A DNA stretch of 64,000 bases from Ancylobacter sp. SL191 (GTDB lineage Bacteria; Pseudomonadota; Alphaproteobacteria; Rhizobiales; Xanthobacteraceae): positions 1,423,501 to 1,487,500 of the forward strand of contig NZ_CP113056.1 in NCBI RefSeq assembly GCF_026625645.1. Direction: 5' to 3'. Both the position numbers and the translations under genes were made by a program. The notes below the pieces were generated by a model. That model was not told the DNA's origin and ran no database searches. It was given only the letters and a program-made list of their open reading frames with translations. Positions 35,528 through 46,574 of the stretch are shown here, piece after piece (position 1 is the stretch's first letter; each line of letters starts with the position of its first letter).

Positions 35528-38506
35528 TCAGCCCAGAGCGTCCGCGAGGAACGCCTTGAGCTGCGCGAGATGCTTGGACATCAGGCCCGTCGCCGTTGCC
35601 GCGGACGCCGGACGGCCGGTGTAGCGCGGGCGCGACGAGACCGAACCCGCCTGCTCCAGCACCCACTCCAGATAAGGCTGCACGAAGGCCCATCCGCCCT
35701 GGTTCTTCGGCTCTTCCTGGCACCAGACGACTTCCGCCTGCTTGAAGCGGGAAATCTCCTGCGCCAGCGTCTTGAGCGGGAACGGGAAGAGCTGCTCGAC
35801 GCGCATCAGATAGACATCGTCGATGCCGCGACGCTCGCGCTCCTCATAGAGGTCGTAATAGACCTTGCCCGAGCAGAGCACGACACGGCGGATCTCGCCA
35901 TCGGCCTTCAGCTTAACCGCCTCGGCCGGCTGGTTGGTGTGCGCGCGGTCCGCGTCGTCCCACAGCACCCGGTGGAAGCTGGTGCCGGCGCCGAACTCGG
36001 CGAGCGTGGAGACGGCGCGCTTGTGGCGCAGCAGGCTCTTCGGCGTCATCAGGATCAGCGGCTTGCGGAAGTCGCGCTTCAGCTGGCGGCGCAGAATGTG
36101 AAAATAGTTCGCCGGCGTCGAGCAGTTGGCGACCTGCATGTTGTCCTCGGCGCACATCTGCAGAAAGCGCTCAAGGCGGGCGGAGGAATGCTCCGGACCC
36201 TGGCCTTCATAGCCGTGCGGCAGCAGGCAGACGAGGCCGGACATGCGCAGCCACTTGCGCTCGCCCGAGGAGAGGAACTGGTCGAAGATGACCTGAGCGC
36301 CATTGGCAAAGTCGCCGAACTGCGCTTCCCACATGGTCAGCGCATTGGGCTCGGAGAGCGAGTAGCCATACTCGAAGCCGAGCACCGCCTCTTCCGAGAG
36401 CATCGAGTTGATGACCTCGTAACGGCCCTGGCCCTCGCGCAGATAGTTGAAGGGCGTGTGGCGCTCCTCGGTCTCCTGGTCGATCAGCACGGAATGGCGC
36501 TGCGAGAAGGTGCCGCGCTCGCAATCCTGGCCGGAGAGGCGCACTGGGTGGCCTTCGAGCTGGAGCGTGGTGAAGGCGAGCGCCTCCGCCGTCGACCAGT
36601 CGATGCCGGCGCCGTCGTCGAGGATCGCCTTGCGGCGCGCGTCGAGGAAACGCTGGATGGTGCGGTGGAGGTGGAAGCCCTCCGGCACGGTAGTGATCTT
36701 GTCGCCGATCTCCTTGAGGACATCGATCGCGACGCCGGTATTGCCACGGCGCGGATCGTCCTCGGAGGCGGCGGCCTTGAGGCCGGCCCAGCGGCCGTCC
36801 AGCCAGTCAGCCTTGTTCGGCTTATAGGCCTGGCCTGCCTCGTATTCGGTGTCGAGGCGCGCGCGCCACTCGGCCTTCATGCGATCGAACTCGCCGGCCT
36901 CGATCGTGCCTTCGGATTCGAGCTTCTTGCCGTAGAGTTCCAGCGTGGTCGGGTGCTGCTTGATCGCCTTGTACATCAGCGGCTGGGTGAAGGCGGGTTC
37001 GTCGCCTTCATTGTGGCCGAAGCGGCGGTAGCAGAACATGTCGACCACCACCGGCTTCTTGAAGCGCTGGCGGAACTCGATGGCGATCTTGGCGGCGAAG
37101 GTGACGGCTTCCGGGTCGTCGCCATTCACATGGAAAATCGGCGCCTCGATGGTCTTCGCCACATCCGACGGGTAGGGCGAGGAGCGCGAGAAGCGCGGAT
37201 AGGTGGTGAAGCCGATCTGGTTGTTGATGATGAAGTGGATCGAGCCGCCGGTGCGGTGACCCTTCAGGCCGGAGAGGCCAAGGCACTCGGCGACGACACC
37301 CTGGCCGGCAAACGCCGCATCGCCGTGGATCAGCAGCGGCAGCACCTGCGTGCGCTCGATATCGCCGAGCAGATCCTGCTTGGCGCGCGACTTGCCGAGC
37401 ACCACCGGATCGACGATCTCGAGATGCGACGGGTTGGCGGTGAGCGACAGATGGACCTTGTTGCCGTCGAACTCGCGGTCCGAGGAGGCGCCGAGGTGAT
37501 ACTTCACGTCGCCGGAGCCCTCGACCTCGTCGGGGGCCCAGGAGCCGCCCTTGAACTCGTGGAACAGCGCGCGATGCGGCTTGCCCATCACCTGGGTCAG
37601 CGTGTTGAGGCGGCCGCGATGGGCCATGCCGAACACGATCTCCTGCACGCCGAGCTGGCCGCCGCGCTTGATGATCTGCTCCAGCGCCGGAATCAGCGAC
37701 TCGCCGCCATCGAGGCCGAAGCGCTTGGTGCCGGTGTAGCGGACATCGAGGAACTTCTCGAAGCCTTCCGCCTCGACCAGCTTGTTGAGGATCGCGCGCT
37801 TGCCCTCGCGGGTGAAGGTGATCTCCTTGTCGGGCCCTTCGATGCGCTCCTGGATCCACGCCTTCTCCTCGGGGGAGGAGATGTGCATGAACTCGACGCC
37901 CAGCGTGTGGCAGTAGGTGCGCTGGAGGATGGCGACCATCTGGCGGACGGTCGCGAATTCCATGCCGAGCACGTGGTCGATGAATATCGGCCGGTCGAGA
38001 TCGGCTTCCTGGAAGCCGTAGGAGGCCGGGTCGAGCTCGGGCGCCGAACGCTCCGGCTCAAGACCGAGCGGGTCAAGCTTGGCATGGAGATGGCCACGCA
38101 TCCGGTAGGCGCGGATCATCATCAGCGCCTTGACCGAGTCGCGAGTGGCCTGCTGGACATCGGCGGAGCTGAGCTCGACACCGGTCTTCTGGGCCTTCTC
38201 GGCGACCTTGGCCTCGACCTTCTTGCCGACCGCCTTCTCGACCTCGATCCAGTTGCCGTCCATGGCCGAGACCAGCTCGCCATTGGCGTGGATCGGCCAG
38301 CCCTGCTTCTTCCACGAGGCGCCGCGGGCGCTCTTCTCGACGTCGGCCGGCGCATCCTTGAGACCGGCGAAGAAGGCCTGCCACTGCGCGTCGACGGAGG
38401 AGGGGTCCGCCTCGTAGCGAGCGTACAGATCCTCGATCCAGGCCGCATTGGCGCCGTAGAGGAAGGAGGTGTTCAGGAAAACTTCGTTCAAGTCCGCGCG
38501 CGACAT
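35528..38506 (-). CDS. sucA: 2-oxoglutarate dehydrogenase E1 component
   Basis: This 992-residue thiamine-diphosphate enzyme decarboxylates 2-oxoglutarate. The N-terminal segment FLYGANAAWIEDLYARYE recruits the complex; the MAHRGRLNTL, GDAAFAGQGVV and IINNQIGFTT segments line the ThDP site; and the C-terminal half shows FEYGYSLSEPNALTMWEAQFGDFANGAQ (in two parts) and LPHGYEGQGPEHSSARLERFL. Length is normal for the family. It is the first gene of a sucA-sucB-lysE-lpd run; the 338-bp gap upstream contains no sucCD. Confidence 0.97.
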   Translation of the reverse strand: MSRADLNEVFLNTSFLYGANAAWIEDLYARYEADPSSVDAQWQAFFAGLKDAPADVEKSARGASWKKQGWPIHANGELVSAMDGNWIEVEKAVGKKVEAKVAEKAQKTGVELSSADVQQATRDSVKALMMIRAYRMRGHLHAKLDPLGLEPERSAPELDPASYGFQEADLDRPIFIDHVLGMEFATVRQMVAILQRTYCHTLGVEFMHISSPEEKAWIQERIEGPDKEITFTREGKRAILNKLVEAEGFEKFLDVRYTGTKRFGLDGGESLIPALEQIIKRGGQLGVQEIVFGMAHRGRLNTLTQVMGKPHRALFHEFKGGSWAPDEVEGSGDVKYHLGASSDREFDGNKVHLSLTANPSHLEIVDPVVLGKSRAKQDLLGDIERTQVLPLLIHGDAAFAGQGVVAECLGLSGLKGHRTGGSIHFIINNQIGFTTYPRFSRSSPYPSDVAKTIEAPIFHVNGDDPEAVTFAAKIAIEFRQRFKKPVVVDMFCYRRFGHNEGDEPAFTQPLMYKAIKQHPTTLELYGKKLESEGTIEAGEFDRMKAEWRARLDTEYEAGQAYKPNKADWLDGRWAGLKAAASEDDPRRGNTGVAIDVLKEIGDKITTVPEGFHLHRTIQRFLDARRKAILDDGAGIDWSTAEALAFTTLQLEGHPVRLSGQDCERGTFSQRHSVLIDQETEERHTPFNYLREGQGRYEVINSMLSEEAVLGFEYGYSLSEPNALTMWEAQFGDFANGAQVIFDQFLSSGERKWLRMSGLVCLLPHGYEGQGPEHSSARLERFLQMCAEDNMQVANCSTPANYFHILRRQLKRDFRKPLILMTPKSLLRHKRAVSTLAEFGAGTSFHRVLWDDADRAHTNQPAEAVKLKADGEIRRVVLCSGKVYYDLYEERERRGIDDVYLMRVEQLFPFPLKTLAQEISRFKQAEVVWCQEEPKNQGGWAFVQPYLEWVLEQAGSVSSRPRYTGRPASAATATGLMSKHLAQLKAFLADALG

Positions 38507-38844
38507 CGTCGGCTCCTGGAGGACCGCTGCGGTCCGGTGGAGACGCTTTACAGCCGGTCGTCGGTGCCCGGCGGGGGCGGCCTAGGGTCCGGTGCTCCGA
38601 GGCTCGGAGCGAAAGCGCTTAATCAGCGAGTATATAGGTCTCGTGTTGACTTCATGAATGCCGCAGGAATGCGGCACCGTCATGCAAAATGGCAACTTGT
38701 CACTTGGAAGTAACCCAAGGTCAGCGCGATCCCCCAAGGTTCGCGTGTCCGAAGGCGGCTTCCACCCGCCGCACAGGTGTGGCGGGGGTACTGTGCGCCG
38801 ACCGGGCGGACCCGGGCGGCGCGGTTCATGGGGTGCCGGACAGC
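38507..38844. promoter_or_regulatory. Gap between mdh and sucA, probable sucA promoter region
   Basis: This 338-bp non-coding stretch has an AT-richer window at 38615-38710, a perfect GCCGCA-GGAA-TGCGGC hairpin at 38660-38675 without a U-run, and no recognisable fragment of sucC or sucD. It probably carries the start of sucA transcription and the end of the mdh transcript. Confidence 0.45.
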
Positions 38845-39921
<1,077 letters not shown>

Positions 39922-39967
39922 CTACAACTTTGCTACCAATTCCAATGGTATACGAAATACGGGATGC

Positions 39968-40684
39968 CTATCGGCGCCGTTCCGCCAAGTCTTCCATGAG
40001 TTCGATCTGGATCGCCTGTATCTCCGCCAGCCGCTCCCATTGCCGCGTGAGCATGTGGTCGATCTTCTCGTGCAGGTGCCGGATCTCGAGTTCCGCCTTC
40101 AGGTTCACGCGGTAGTCGTTCTCGGAGCGGCGGCGGTCCTTCGCCTCCTGCCGCTTCTGGCTCATCATGATGACCGGCGCCTGCAACGCGGCGATGCAGG
40201 ACAGCACAAGATTGAGCAAAATGAACGGGTAAGGGTCGAAAGCTCCCAGCAGACCGGCGACGTTCAGGCTCATCCAGACGACGATGAATGCCATGAAGGA
40301 GATGATGAAGACCCAGCTACCGCCGAAGCTCGCGATGCCATCCGCCGCCCGCTCGCCGAAGGTACGGCCGCTGTCGATCTCGGCCTCGATGTTCTCGGTC
40401 AGGATGTCGTTTTCGGCGAGGCTGTCGATCACATCATGGTCAAGCTGGGTGAGGTCGCCGCGCTCGGCCTGGAGGGTCGCGGCGATATAGGCGGCGCGCT
40501 CGCGGCCCAGTGCCTTGCGGGAGATGTGTGCGTCTGGCGCAAGGCCGGGATGCGCTAAGCGAATATGTTCGGCGAGCGTCGGGCGCAGCATGTCGAGCCG
40601 CACCCCGTTCCTGTCGGTCAGAACTTGGCCGGTGAGGGCGCAGATATGCGGCACGCTGGATTTGGGATGGTGGATGCGGCTCAT
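39968..40684 (-). CDS. DUF1003 membrane protein
   Basis: This 238-residue protein contains a DUF1003 core: RTFGERAADGIASFGGSWVFII, two transmembrane helices around 130-185, and the highly conserved PYPFILLNLVLSCIAALQAPVIMMSQKRQ(E) region, followed by a charged coiled-coil-like C-terminus (DRRRSENDYRVN through HMLTRQWERL). The N-terminal third includes a CALTGQ segment with a Cys, typical of the long form. Function of the family is unknown. The start at 40684 is 76 bp downstream of the zapE stop. Confidence 0.85.
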   Translation of the reverse strand: MSRIHHPKSSVPHICALTGQVLTDRNGVRLDMLRPTLAEHIRLAHPGLAPDAHISRKALGRERAAYIAATLQAERGDLTQLDHDVIDSLAENDILTENIEAEIDSGRTFGERAADGIASFGGSWVFIISFMAFIVVWMSLNVAGLLGAFDPYPFILLNLVLSCIAALQAPVIMMSQKRQEAKDRRRSENDYRVNLKAELEIRHLHEKIDHMLTRQWERLAEIQAIQIELMEDLAERRR

Positions 40685-40760
40685 GATGCGGCTGTCCGGT
40701 CGGTCCACGCCCATAGTGGCGCGGCATGTGTCAGCATCAAGTCTGCCCGCGCCAAAGCGA

Positions 40761-41996
40761 TCAGGTTTCGACAAGACCCGTCGTGTTGCCGCTCGCCTGC
40801 GAATCGCCCCGGCCATGCGGGCGGGCAATGTAGTCGGACGAGCCCATCTCGTGCAGGCGCGACACGGTGCGGGCCCACTCGAAGGCCTCCGCGCCTTCGG
40901 TGCCGACATAGAGATGCTCGGGGTCGCTCTCGGCTGAAGCGACGACCTTCACGCCCTTCTCGTAGAACTCGTCGATCAGCGTGATGAAGCGCTTGGCTTC
41001 GTTGCGCCGGTCCTGGTCGAGCACCGGAATATGGTCGATCAGCACGGTGTGGTAGCCGCGGGCGATGCGCAGATAGTCGCTGGCGCCGAGCGGCACGCCG
41101 CAGAGGTCGTGAAAATCGAAGCGCGCGGCGCCGCCGCCGGCGCGCGGCACGGGAATGTTGCGCCCGCCGGAGAGCAGAGTGGTCGGCGCGCCGCCATCGA
41201 CGCCCGCGACGCGGTGCCAGACCTTCTCCATCTCCCGGTCGATGTCCGTCATGTCCTGGTCGGCACGCGGCACGTACCAGGTGCGCACGCCGCCCAACTT
41301 CTCCATGCGGTAATCGGTCGGGGATTCGATCCGCACCACATCCATGTGCTGCTGGATCATGCCGATGAAGGGCAGGAACAGCGCGCGGTTGAGTCCACCC
41401 TCATAGAGGTTTTCCGGCGCCACATTGGAGGTGGCGACGATGACCACGCCGAGGTCGAACAGCTTCTCGAACAGCCGGCCGAGGATCATCGCGTCGGCGA
41501 TGTCGGTGACGTGGAACTCGTCGAAGCAGAGCAGCCATGCTTCCTCGTAGAGCGCGGCGGCGACGAGGGCGATGGGATCGGACTCCTTGATCCGCCCCGC
41601 CTTCATCTCGGCCCGGATGTGGAAGATGCGGGCGTGCACGTCGGCCATGAACTCGTGGAAATGCGCCCGGCGCTTGCGCTTGCGCACCGCCACGCACTCA
41701 TAGAACAGGTCGACCAGCATGGTCTTGCCGCGCCCGACCGAGCCATGGATGTAGAGGCCGCGCACTTTCGGGATGGTGTCCTCGCGCCTGGCGAACAGCC
41801 AGCCAAGCGCCGAGGTTTTGCGGGCGAGGCGCCGGGCGGCGATGCGCTGCTCGAGCTGGGCCAGCGCCGCGACCACCTTGGCCTGGCCGGGATCGGGGGC
41901 GATATCGCCCGAGGCCATGCGCGCCACATAGCGCGCCGCCAGCACCGAGCCGCCGGCCTCTGCCGAAATCGTCATATCCGCCGATCTGTCCGCCAT
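40761..41996 (-). CDS. zapE: Cell-division ATPase ZapE (AFG1 family)
   Basis: This protein of about 411 residues is an AFG1/ZapE AAA-like ATPase, linked in E. coli to Z-ring constriction under stress. Walker A is GSVGRGKTMLVDLFYE. Other family segments are HFHEFMADVHARI, LLCFDEFHVTDIADAMILGRLF (Walker B), VIVATSNVAPENLYEGGLNR and LPFIGMIQQHMDV. Several in-frame starts exist (42026, 42014, 41996, 41975); 41996 is used as a compromise with a GGGAG upstream. In many alphaproteobacteria zapE lies close to mdh, as here. Confidence 0.92.
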   Translation of the reverse strand: MADRSADMTISAEAGGSVLAARYVARMASGDIAPDPGQAKVVAALAQLEQRIAARRLARKTSALGWLFARREDTIPKVRGLYIHGSVGRGKTMLVDLFYECVAVRKRKRRAHFHEFMADVHARIFHIRAEMKAGRIKESDPIALVAAALYEEAWLLCFDEFHVTDIADAMILGRLFEKLFDLGVVIVATSNVAPENLYEGGLNRALFLPFIGMIQQHMDVVRIESPTDYRMEKLGGVRTWYVPRADQDMTDIDREMEKVWHRVAGVDGGAPTTLLSGGRNIPVPRAGGGAARFDFHDLCGVPLGASDYLRIARGYHTVLIDHIPVLDQDRRNEAKRFITLIDEFYEKGVKVVASAESDPEHLYVGTEGAEAFEWARTVSRLHEMGSSDYIARPHGRGDSQASGNTTGLVET

Positions 41997-42226
41997 GATC
42001 GGGAGCACTCCCATATTGCACCGCACGCCTTAGCCCCGGCATCGAGCCTCGGCAAGCATGCGTGGGGCTGTCTGCGACGAAGGTGGCGTATGGGCAGGGG
42101 TGCGGGAAGCGCATGGCCCGCTGGTAAAATGCAGCGATTTTGCGGGAGAGGGGCGGGCTACCTCTAGCCGCCACGAACCCGACATCATCCTGCGGCTCCT
42201 CTGTTCCATCACAAAAGGGGGAGCCG

Positions 42227-43075
42227 ATGCGGGCTTGCCGGGCGATACGCTCACGCACCGTGGCCGCTGTCATCCAGCTGGCGGTTCTCGCCGCCGGCCC
42301 GGCCGCGCTGGCGCGCGACCTGCCGTCCTCTGCGGTGACGATCGACGCCGATGATCGTCTCACCCCGGCCCAGTTCGCTCGCGAAATGGGGCTTTCCGGC
42401 CCGCAGCTCGCCTCGCGCTTCGGTGCCACCGGCCTCGTGCGCTGCGGCGGCGCGGTCGGCACCGCGCAACTCGTCGGGGCCGGCAATGTCATCGTCACGG
42501 CCGCCCACATGCTGTTCGCTCCCGACGGGCGCCCACGCGACACCACGGGGGCCTGCACCTTCGAGATCGACACGCCGGGCTTGCGCCAAGTCGTGCCGAT
42601 CCGCGTGAGCGACACGCTGTGCGGCTCGCGCGAACCCTATGCCGACGCGGCCATGCGTGATTGGGCGGTGGTGCCGCTTACCCGCTTCGTGGCCGGCGTG
42701 CGGCCCTATCCGCTCGGGCCGGTGCTCAAGGTGCCCGGCCCGCTGGTGCTGGCGGCGGCGGCACGCACCGGCGGTGTCGAAGCGCATTCGCTCCAGCGCT
42801 GTCAGGCCCGGATGCAGACCGCCCGCGCGCCCGACGGCCTGCGCGAGGTGGCGATTGACTGCGATGCCGAAGGGGGGACGTCGGGGGCGGCGCTGCTTGG
42901 CGAGGATGGCAGCTTTCAGGGGGTCTATGTCGGCTTCCGCTCGGCGCATCCGGGCGAGCCGGGCCCGTTCTCGGCGAGCCATTACAATTTCGGGGTTACG
43001 GCCGAGGGCGGGCTTCGGCGCGCCATCATGGAAGTCGTGAGCCGGCATCAGCCGCTGAGCGCCGCCGCCGACTAG
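42227..43075 (+). CDS. Secreted trypsin-like serine protease
   Basis: This 282-residue protein has an N-terminal signal peptide (about 30 residues, ending near ALA|RDLP). The chymotrypsin-fold triad is visible: His in VIVTAAHMLF, Asp in AMRDWAVVPL and Ser in DAEGGTSGAALL. Four cysteines (CGG, CTFE, LCGS, DCDAEGG) could form disulfides. The ATG at 42227 follows GGGGGAG. There are no PDZ domains, so it is not a DegP. The substrate is unknown. Confidence 0.85.
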   Translation: MRACRAIRSRTVAAVIQLAVLAAGPAALARDLPSSAVTIDADDRLTPAQFAREMGLSGPQLASRFGATGLVRCGGAVGTAQLVGAGNVIVTAAHMLFAPDGRPRDTTGACTFEIDTPGLRQVVPIRVSDTLCGSREPYADAAMRDWAVVPLTRFVAGVRPYPLGPVLKVPGPLVLAAAARTGGVEAHSLQRCQARMQTARAPDGLREVAIDCDAEGGTSGAALLGEDGSFQGVYVGFRSAHPGEPGPFSASHYNFGVTAEGGLRRAIMEVVSRHQPLSAAAD

Positions 43076-43247
43076 CGTAGCCTTACGCATTGCCGGACCG
43101 GCCGGCGCAGAGCAAGCTTGCGCGAGGCTGGCTCAGGGCGTCCGGGATGCGCATGTGAGCCATGCAGCCGCGTGAGTTGTCTTCGTGTGCAGTGCGCATA
43201 TTTCTGCTGCGCCGCAATATGATCCCGCGGTTGACGAGATCCGACCC

Positions 43248-43913
43248 ATGTCCTTGACCGAGATGAACCGCCAGACCTTCGCCTCCACCGCCTCTTCCGG
43301 CGGAGATGGAGCCGTCGCCGGCCCGGTGCGCGGCGAGGCCGAAGGGCAGATCCGCAAACTGCTGCCGGCGGAGCGTCATCTTCTGGTCGACCATCTGCTC
43401 CGGCTGGATCCGCTCAGCCGCTTCATGCGCTTCGGCGGCGTCGTGTCGGATGCGGCCATCGTCCGCCATGCCAACCGCGTCGTGACCGGCAATGGCTGCG
43501 CGCTCGGTTATTTCCTCGATGGTGATCTGCGCGCCGTCGCCGAACTGCACCCGCTGCCGAAGGTCGCCGGCAAGCTCTCCTCGGCCGAGGCGGCGTTCAG
43601 CGTCGAGCGGCCCTGGCAGGGCAAGGGCATCGGCTCGGCCCTGATGCGCCAGCTGGTCCTGCTCGCACAGAACCGCGATATCGAGGAGCTGCAGGTGGTG
43701 TTCCTGCCCAATAACGGGCGGATGAAGCACCTCGCGGTCAATCACGCCGCCGACTTCTCGGTCGATGACGAGGAAGTCGTCGGCCGGTTGCGCGCACCGC
43801 ACCCCACCTTCTTCTCGCGTCTGCGCGAATTCATGGGCGATGTCTCGGCCGTCTGGTCTGCCGCCTTCGATCTTCAGGAGCGCACGCTTCCGCCCTCCAT
43901 GCGCGGCAGCTGA
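43248..43913 (+). CDS. GNAT-family N-acetyltransferase
   Basis: This 221-residue protein has a GNAT core at about 70-185: LRAVAELHPLP, the acetyl-CoA motif VERPWQGKGIGSALM (Q/R-x-x-G-x-G/A) and LQVVFLPNNGRMKHLA. The N-terminal 45 residues are low-complexity. RHLLVDHLLRLDPLSRFMRFGG is characteristic of a subgroup found widely in Rhizobiales. The acceptor substrate is not identifiable. The start at ATG 43248 is preferred over upstream codons because those lie in sequence without coding character. Confidence 0.82.
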   Translation: MSLTEMNRQTFASTASSGGDGAVAGPVRGEAEGQIRKLLPAERHLLVDHLLRLDPLSRFMRFGGVVSDAAIVRHANRVVTGNGCALGYFLDGDLRAVAELHPLPKVAGKLSSAEAAFSVERPWQGKGIGSALMRQLVLLAQNRDIEELQVVFLPNNGRMKHLAVNHAADFSVDDEEVVGRLRAPHPTFFSRLREFMGDVSAVWSAAFDLQERTLPPSMRGS

Positions 43914-44030
43914 GCACCGACGCGCGCAACCGCTTGGCGAGCGGTTGCCGGCCCGACGTCGCCTGCGCCTTGACTTGGCCCATATCGCGCCTGACAGAGT
44001 GACTCTCCGGCCCGAATCCGCCCGAGATCA

Positions 44031-46532
44031 ATGGTTCAGCACGCACTTCCGTCACATCGCGCGATCGCGCTCACGCGGCCCGGCTTCGGCGCCGAGGCCC
44101 TCCGGGCGCTTCTTGCCGTCCTGCTGGTCGCGCTCGCTTTTCTGACCGCCGCGCTGGCACCCGCCCATGCCCAGACGGTTCTCCCGGAGCAGCAGGCGCT
44201 GCAGGAGAAGCTGAGCGGTTTCCGCGCGGTGGTCGACGGCGTCGAGGGCGCGTTGGGGCGCGAGAGCCTGCGCTCGGTCGATCTCGATGATTTGCGCAAC
44301 CGGCTCGATCCGGTGCGCACGGAGCTTGCCTCGGGCGTTTCCGTGCTGGAGCCGCTGCTCGCCGAGCTCACCCGCCGCGTGCAGGAGATCGGTCCCAAGC
44401 CCGAGGCGGGCGCCGCGCCGGAAGACCCGGCGGTCGCCAGCGAGCGCGAGACGCTCATGGCCCGCGCAAGCGAGCTCGACGCTGTGATGAAGCAGGGCCG
44501 GCTGCTCAAGGTCCGGGCCGACCAGCTCTCCGACCGCATCATCAGCCGCCGCCGGGCGATGTTCACGGACCAGCTCTTTGCGCGGTCCTATTCGGTGCTC
44601 GATCCGGCCTTGTGGTTCTCGGCCGCCGCCGCCATTCCGCAGGAGATGCGCGGCATCGGCTATCTGCTGCGCGACTGGCGCGCCTATGCCGATGCCCGCG
44701 TGCCGCTCTACGGGCAGGCGCTGCTGCTGCTGGGGGCCATCCTCATCATTGCCGGCGTGTTCGTGCTGCGCCAGATCTTCAGCCGGCCGCTGAGCCGGCT
44801 CGATCTGGGCGCGAGCGGCGAGCACCTGCCGCGGCTGAAGGCCTGCCTGCTCTCCGCACTGCTCGCCATCCTGCGCATATCGGCCGCGCCGGCGGCGACG
44901 ACGGCCGTGATCGCGCTGCTCAACGCCTTTGACGTGATGCCAGACCGGGTGCAGGAGATCGCGCAGGGCCTCGTGATCGGCGTGATCGTTGTGGCGGTCG
45001 GCAATGGTCTGCTGACGGGGGCCCTGGCCCCCAGCGAACCGCGCCGGCGCGTTTTGCCGATCTCCGACGAGATGGCGAGGCTCATCTACAGCAATGCCAC
45101 GATCGGCCTCTGGATCATGGGCGCCGCGGCCTTTCTGAATAGCCTGCATCGTGCCCTCGTCGTTCCGGTGCCGCTGACAGTGGCAACCGCCGCCACCATG
45201 TCGATCGCTCTGACCCTCGTCGCCATGCGCACCATGCGTGGGCTGGTGGAAGGATCGGATGACGAGGCGGATGACGCGACGCCGGCCCGACCCGGCGAAG
45301 AGACGCCCGAAGGCGGGCTGAGCTCGACCGGCACGCTGCAATGGGTTCGTCTGCCCTTCTGGGTGCTGAACGCCGTCATCATCGGCTCGCTGGTCGCCGG
45401 TTATGTCAGCTTCGGCGCCTTCCTCGCCTCGAGGGCCCTCATCGCCGTGGTGATGGCCGGCACGGCCTATCTGCTGATCGCGCTCATCAATGCGGTGTTC
45501 GTCGACGGCATCGCCTCGGGCCCCCGCGCGCGACATGTGGCGAAGGCGCTCGGTGTCCGGCCAGCCAGCGTCGAGCTTCTATCCGTGCTCGTCGCGGGCG
45601 TGCTGAAGGTGGTGGCGCTGGTCGTCATCGGCATCGTCATCATCGGCACCTTTGGCACCTCGACCGCCGACATCCAGGATCTCCTGAGCCGCGTCACCTT
45701 CGGCTTCAGCATCGGCAGCTCGACCATCACGCTGGGCGATGTGCTGAGCGCCCTGCTGTTCCTGGCGGTGGGCATCGTCATCGCCCGCGCCGTGCAGCGC
45801 TGGTTCTCGGTGGCGATCCTGCCGAAGACCTCCTTCGATCCGGGTCTGCAGAACTCCATCGCCACCATCATCGGCTATGTCGGTTCCATCGCCGTGATCG
45901 CCGTCGCGATGGGGCGCATCGGGCTCAATCTGGAGAATGTCGCTCTCGTCGCCGGTGCGCTCTCAGTCGGTATCGGTTTCGGCCTCCAGTCCATCGTCTC
46001 CAATTTCGTCTCCGGCCTCATTCTGCTCGCCGAGCGGCCGATCCGGGTGGGCGATACCATCGCGGTGAAGGGCGAGGAGGGCTATGTGCGCCGCATCAGC
46101 GTGCGCGCAACGGAGATCGAGACCTTCGACCGCGCCTCGGTGCTGATCCCCAATTCGGACCTCATCACCGGGCTGGTGAAGAACTTCACGCACGCCAACA
46201 CGACAGGTCGCGTTATTGTGGGCGTCAACGTCGCCTATGACGCGGATGCGGACGAGATCCGAGACCTGCTGGTGGGCTGCGCCTGCGATCACCCGCAGGT
46301 GCTGCGCAGCCCGCCGCCACGCGTGTTCCTGATGAAGTTCGCCGACAGCTACCTGCAGTTCGAGCTGCGCTGCGTGGTGGCCAATGTCGATTACGCGCTC
46401 ACCGTGAAGAGCGACCTGCACTTTGCCATCCTCGAGCGGCTGAAGGCCGCCAAGATCGGCATCCCCTACACGCCCTGGTCGATCTATCGCGGCGGCACCC
46501 TCGGTCCGCCGGACGCTGCCGACGCCGACTGA
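44031..46532 (+). CDS. DUF3772/MscS-type mechanosensitive channel
   Basis: This 833-residue protein carries a signal peptide (cleavage near AHAQ, residue 48) and a periplasmic DUF3772 domain (about 55-200) rich in helices. About ten transmembrane segments follow, and the C-terminal MscS module spans roughly 600-800. The pore-lining helix contains VALVAGALSVGIGFGLQ and SNFVSGLILLAERPIRVGD, the family signature, followed by the beta-domain VKGEEGYVRRISVRATEI. It would open under membrane tension on hypo-osmotic shock. Its size and DUF3772 domain place it with the large MscK-like group. Confidence 0.92.
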   Translation: MVQHALPSHRAIALTRPGFGAEALRALLAVLLVALAFLTAALAPAHAQTVLPEQQALQEKLSGFRAVVDGVEGALGRESLRSVDLDDLRNRLDPVRTELASGVSVLEPLLAELTRRVQEIGPKPEAGAAPEDPAVASERETLMARASELDAVMKQGRLLKVRADQLSDRIISRRRAMFTDQLFARSYSVLDPALWFSAAAAIPQEMRGIGYLLRDWRAYADARVPLYGQALLLLGAILIIAGVFVLRQIFSRPLSRLDLGASGEHLPRLKACLLSALLAILRISAAPAATTAVIALLNAFDVMPDRVQEIAQGLVIGVIVVAVGNGLLTGALAPSEPRRRVLPISDEMARLIYSNATIGLWIMGAAAFLNSLHRALVVPVPLTVATAATMSIALTLVAMRTMRGLVEGSDDEADDATPARPGEETPEGGLSSTGTLQWVRLPFWVLNAVIIGSLVAGYVSFGAFLASRALIAVVMAGTAYLLIALINAVFVDGIASGPRARHVAKALGVRPASVELLSVLVAGVLKVVALVVIGIVIIGTFGTSTADIQDLLSRVTFGFSIGSSTITLGDVLSALLFLAVGIVIARAVQRWFSVAILPKTSFDPGLQNSIATIIGYVGSIAVIAVAMGRIGLNLENVALVAGALSVGIGFGLQSIVSNFVSGLILLAERPIRVGDTIAVKGEEGYVRRISVRATEIETFDRASVLIPNSDLITGLVKNFTHANTTGRVIVGVNVAYDADADEIRDLLVGCACDHPQVLRSPPPRVFLMKFADSYLQFELRCVVANVDYALTVKSDLHFAILERLKAAKIGIPYTPWSIYRGGTLGPPDAADAD

Positions 46533-46574
46533 CGCTCCTCACCCTGTCCTGCTCCCCATCACCCGCGAGCCTTC

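Noticed and set aside
38660..38675. GCCGCA-GGAA-TGCGGC hairpin as a terminator of mdh
   Set aside because: The stem is perfect, but no T-run follows on either strand, so termination cannot be supported; it is reported only as an inverted repeat.
35471..38713. 1080-codon open frame on the plus strand opposite sucA
   Set aside because: It is the mirror of a highly conserved sucA frame; no family signature is present and its composition is Arg/Glu/Leu-rich shadow.
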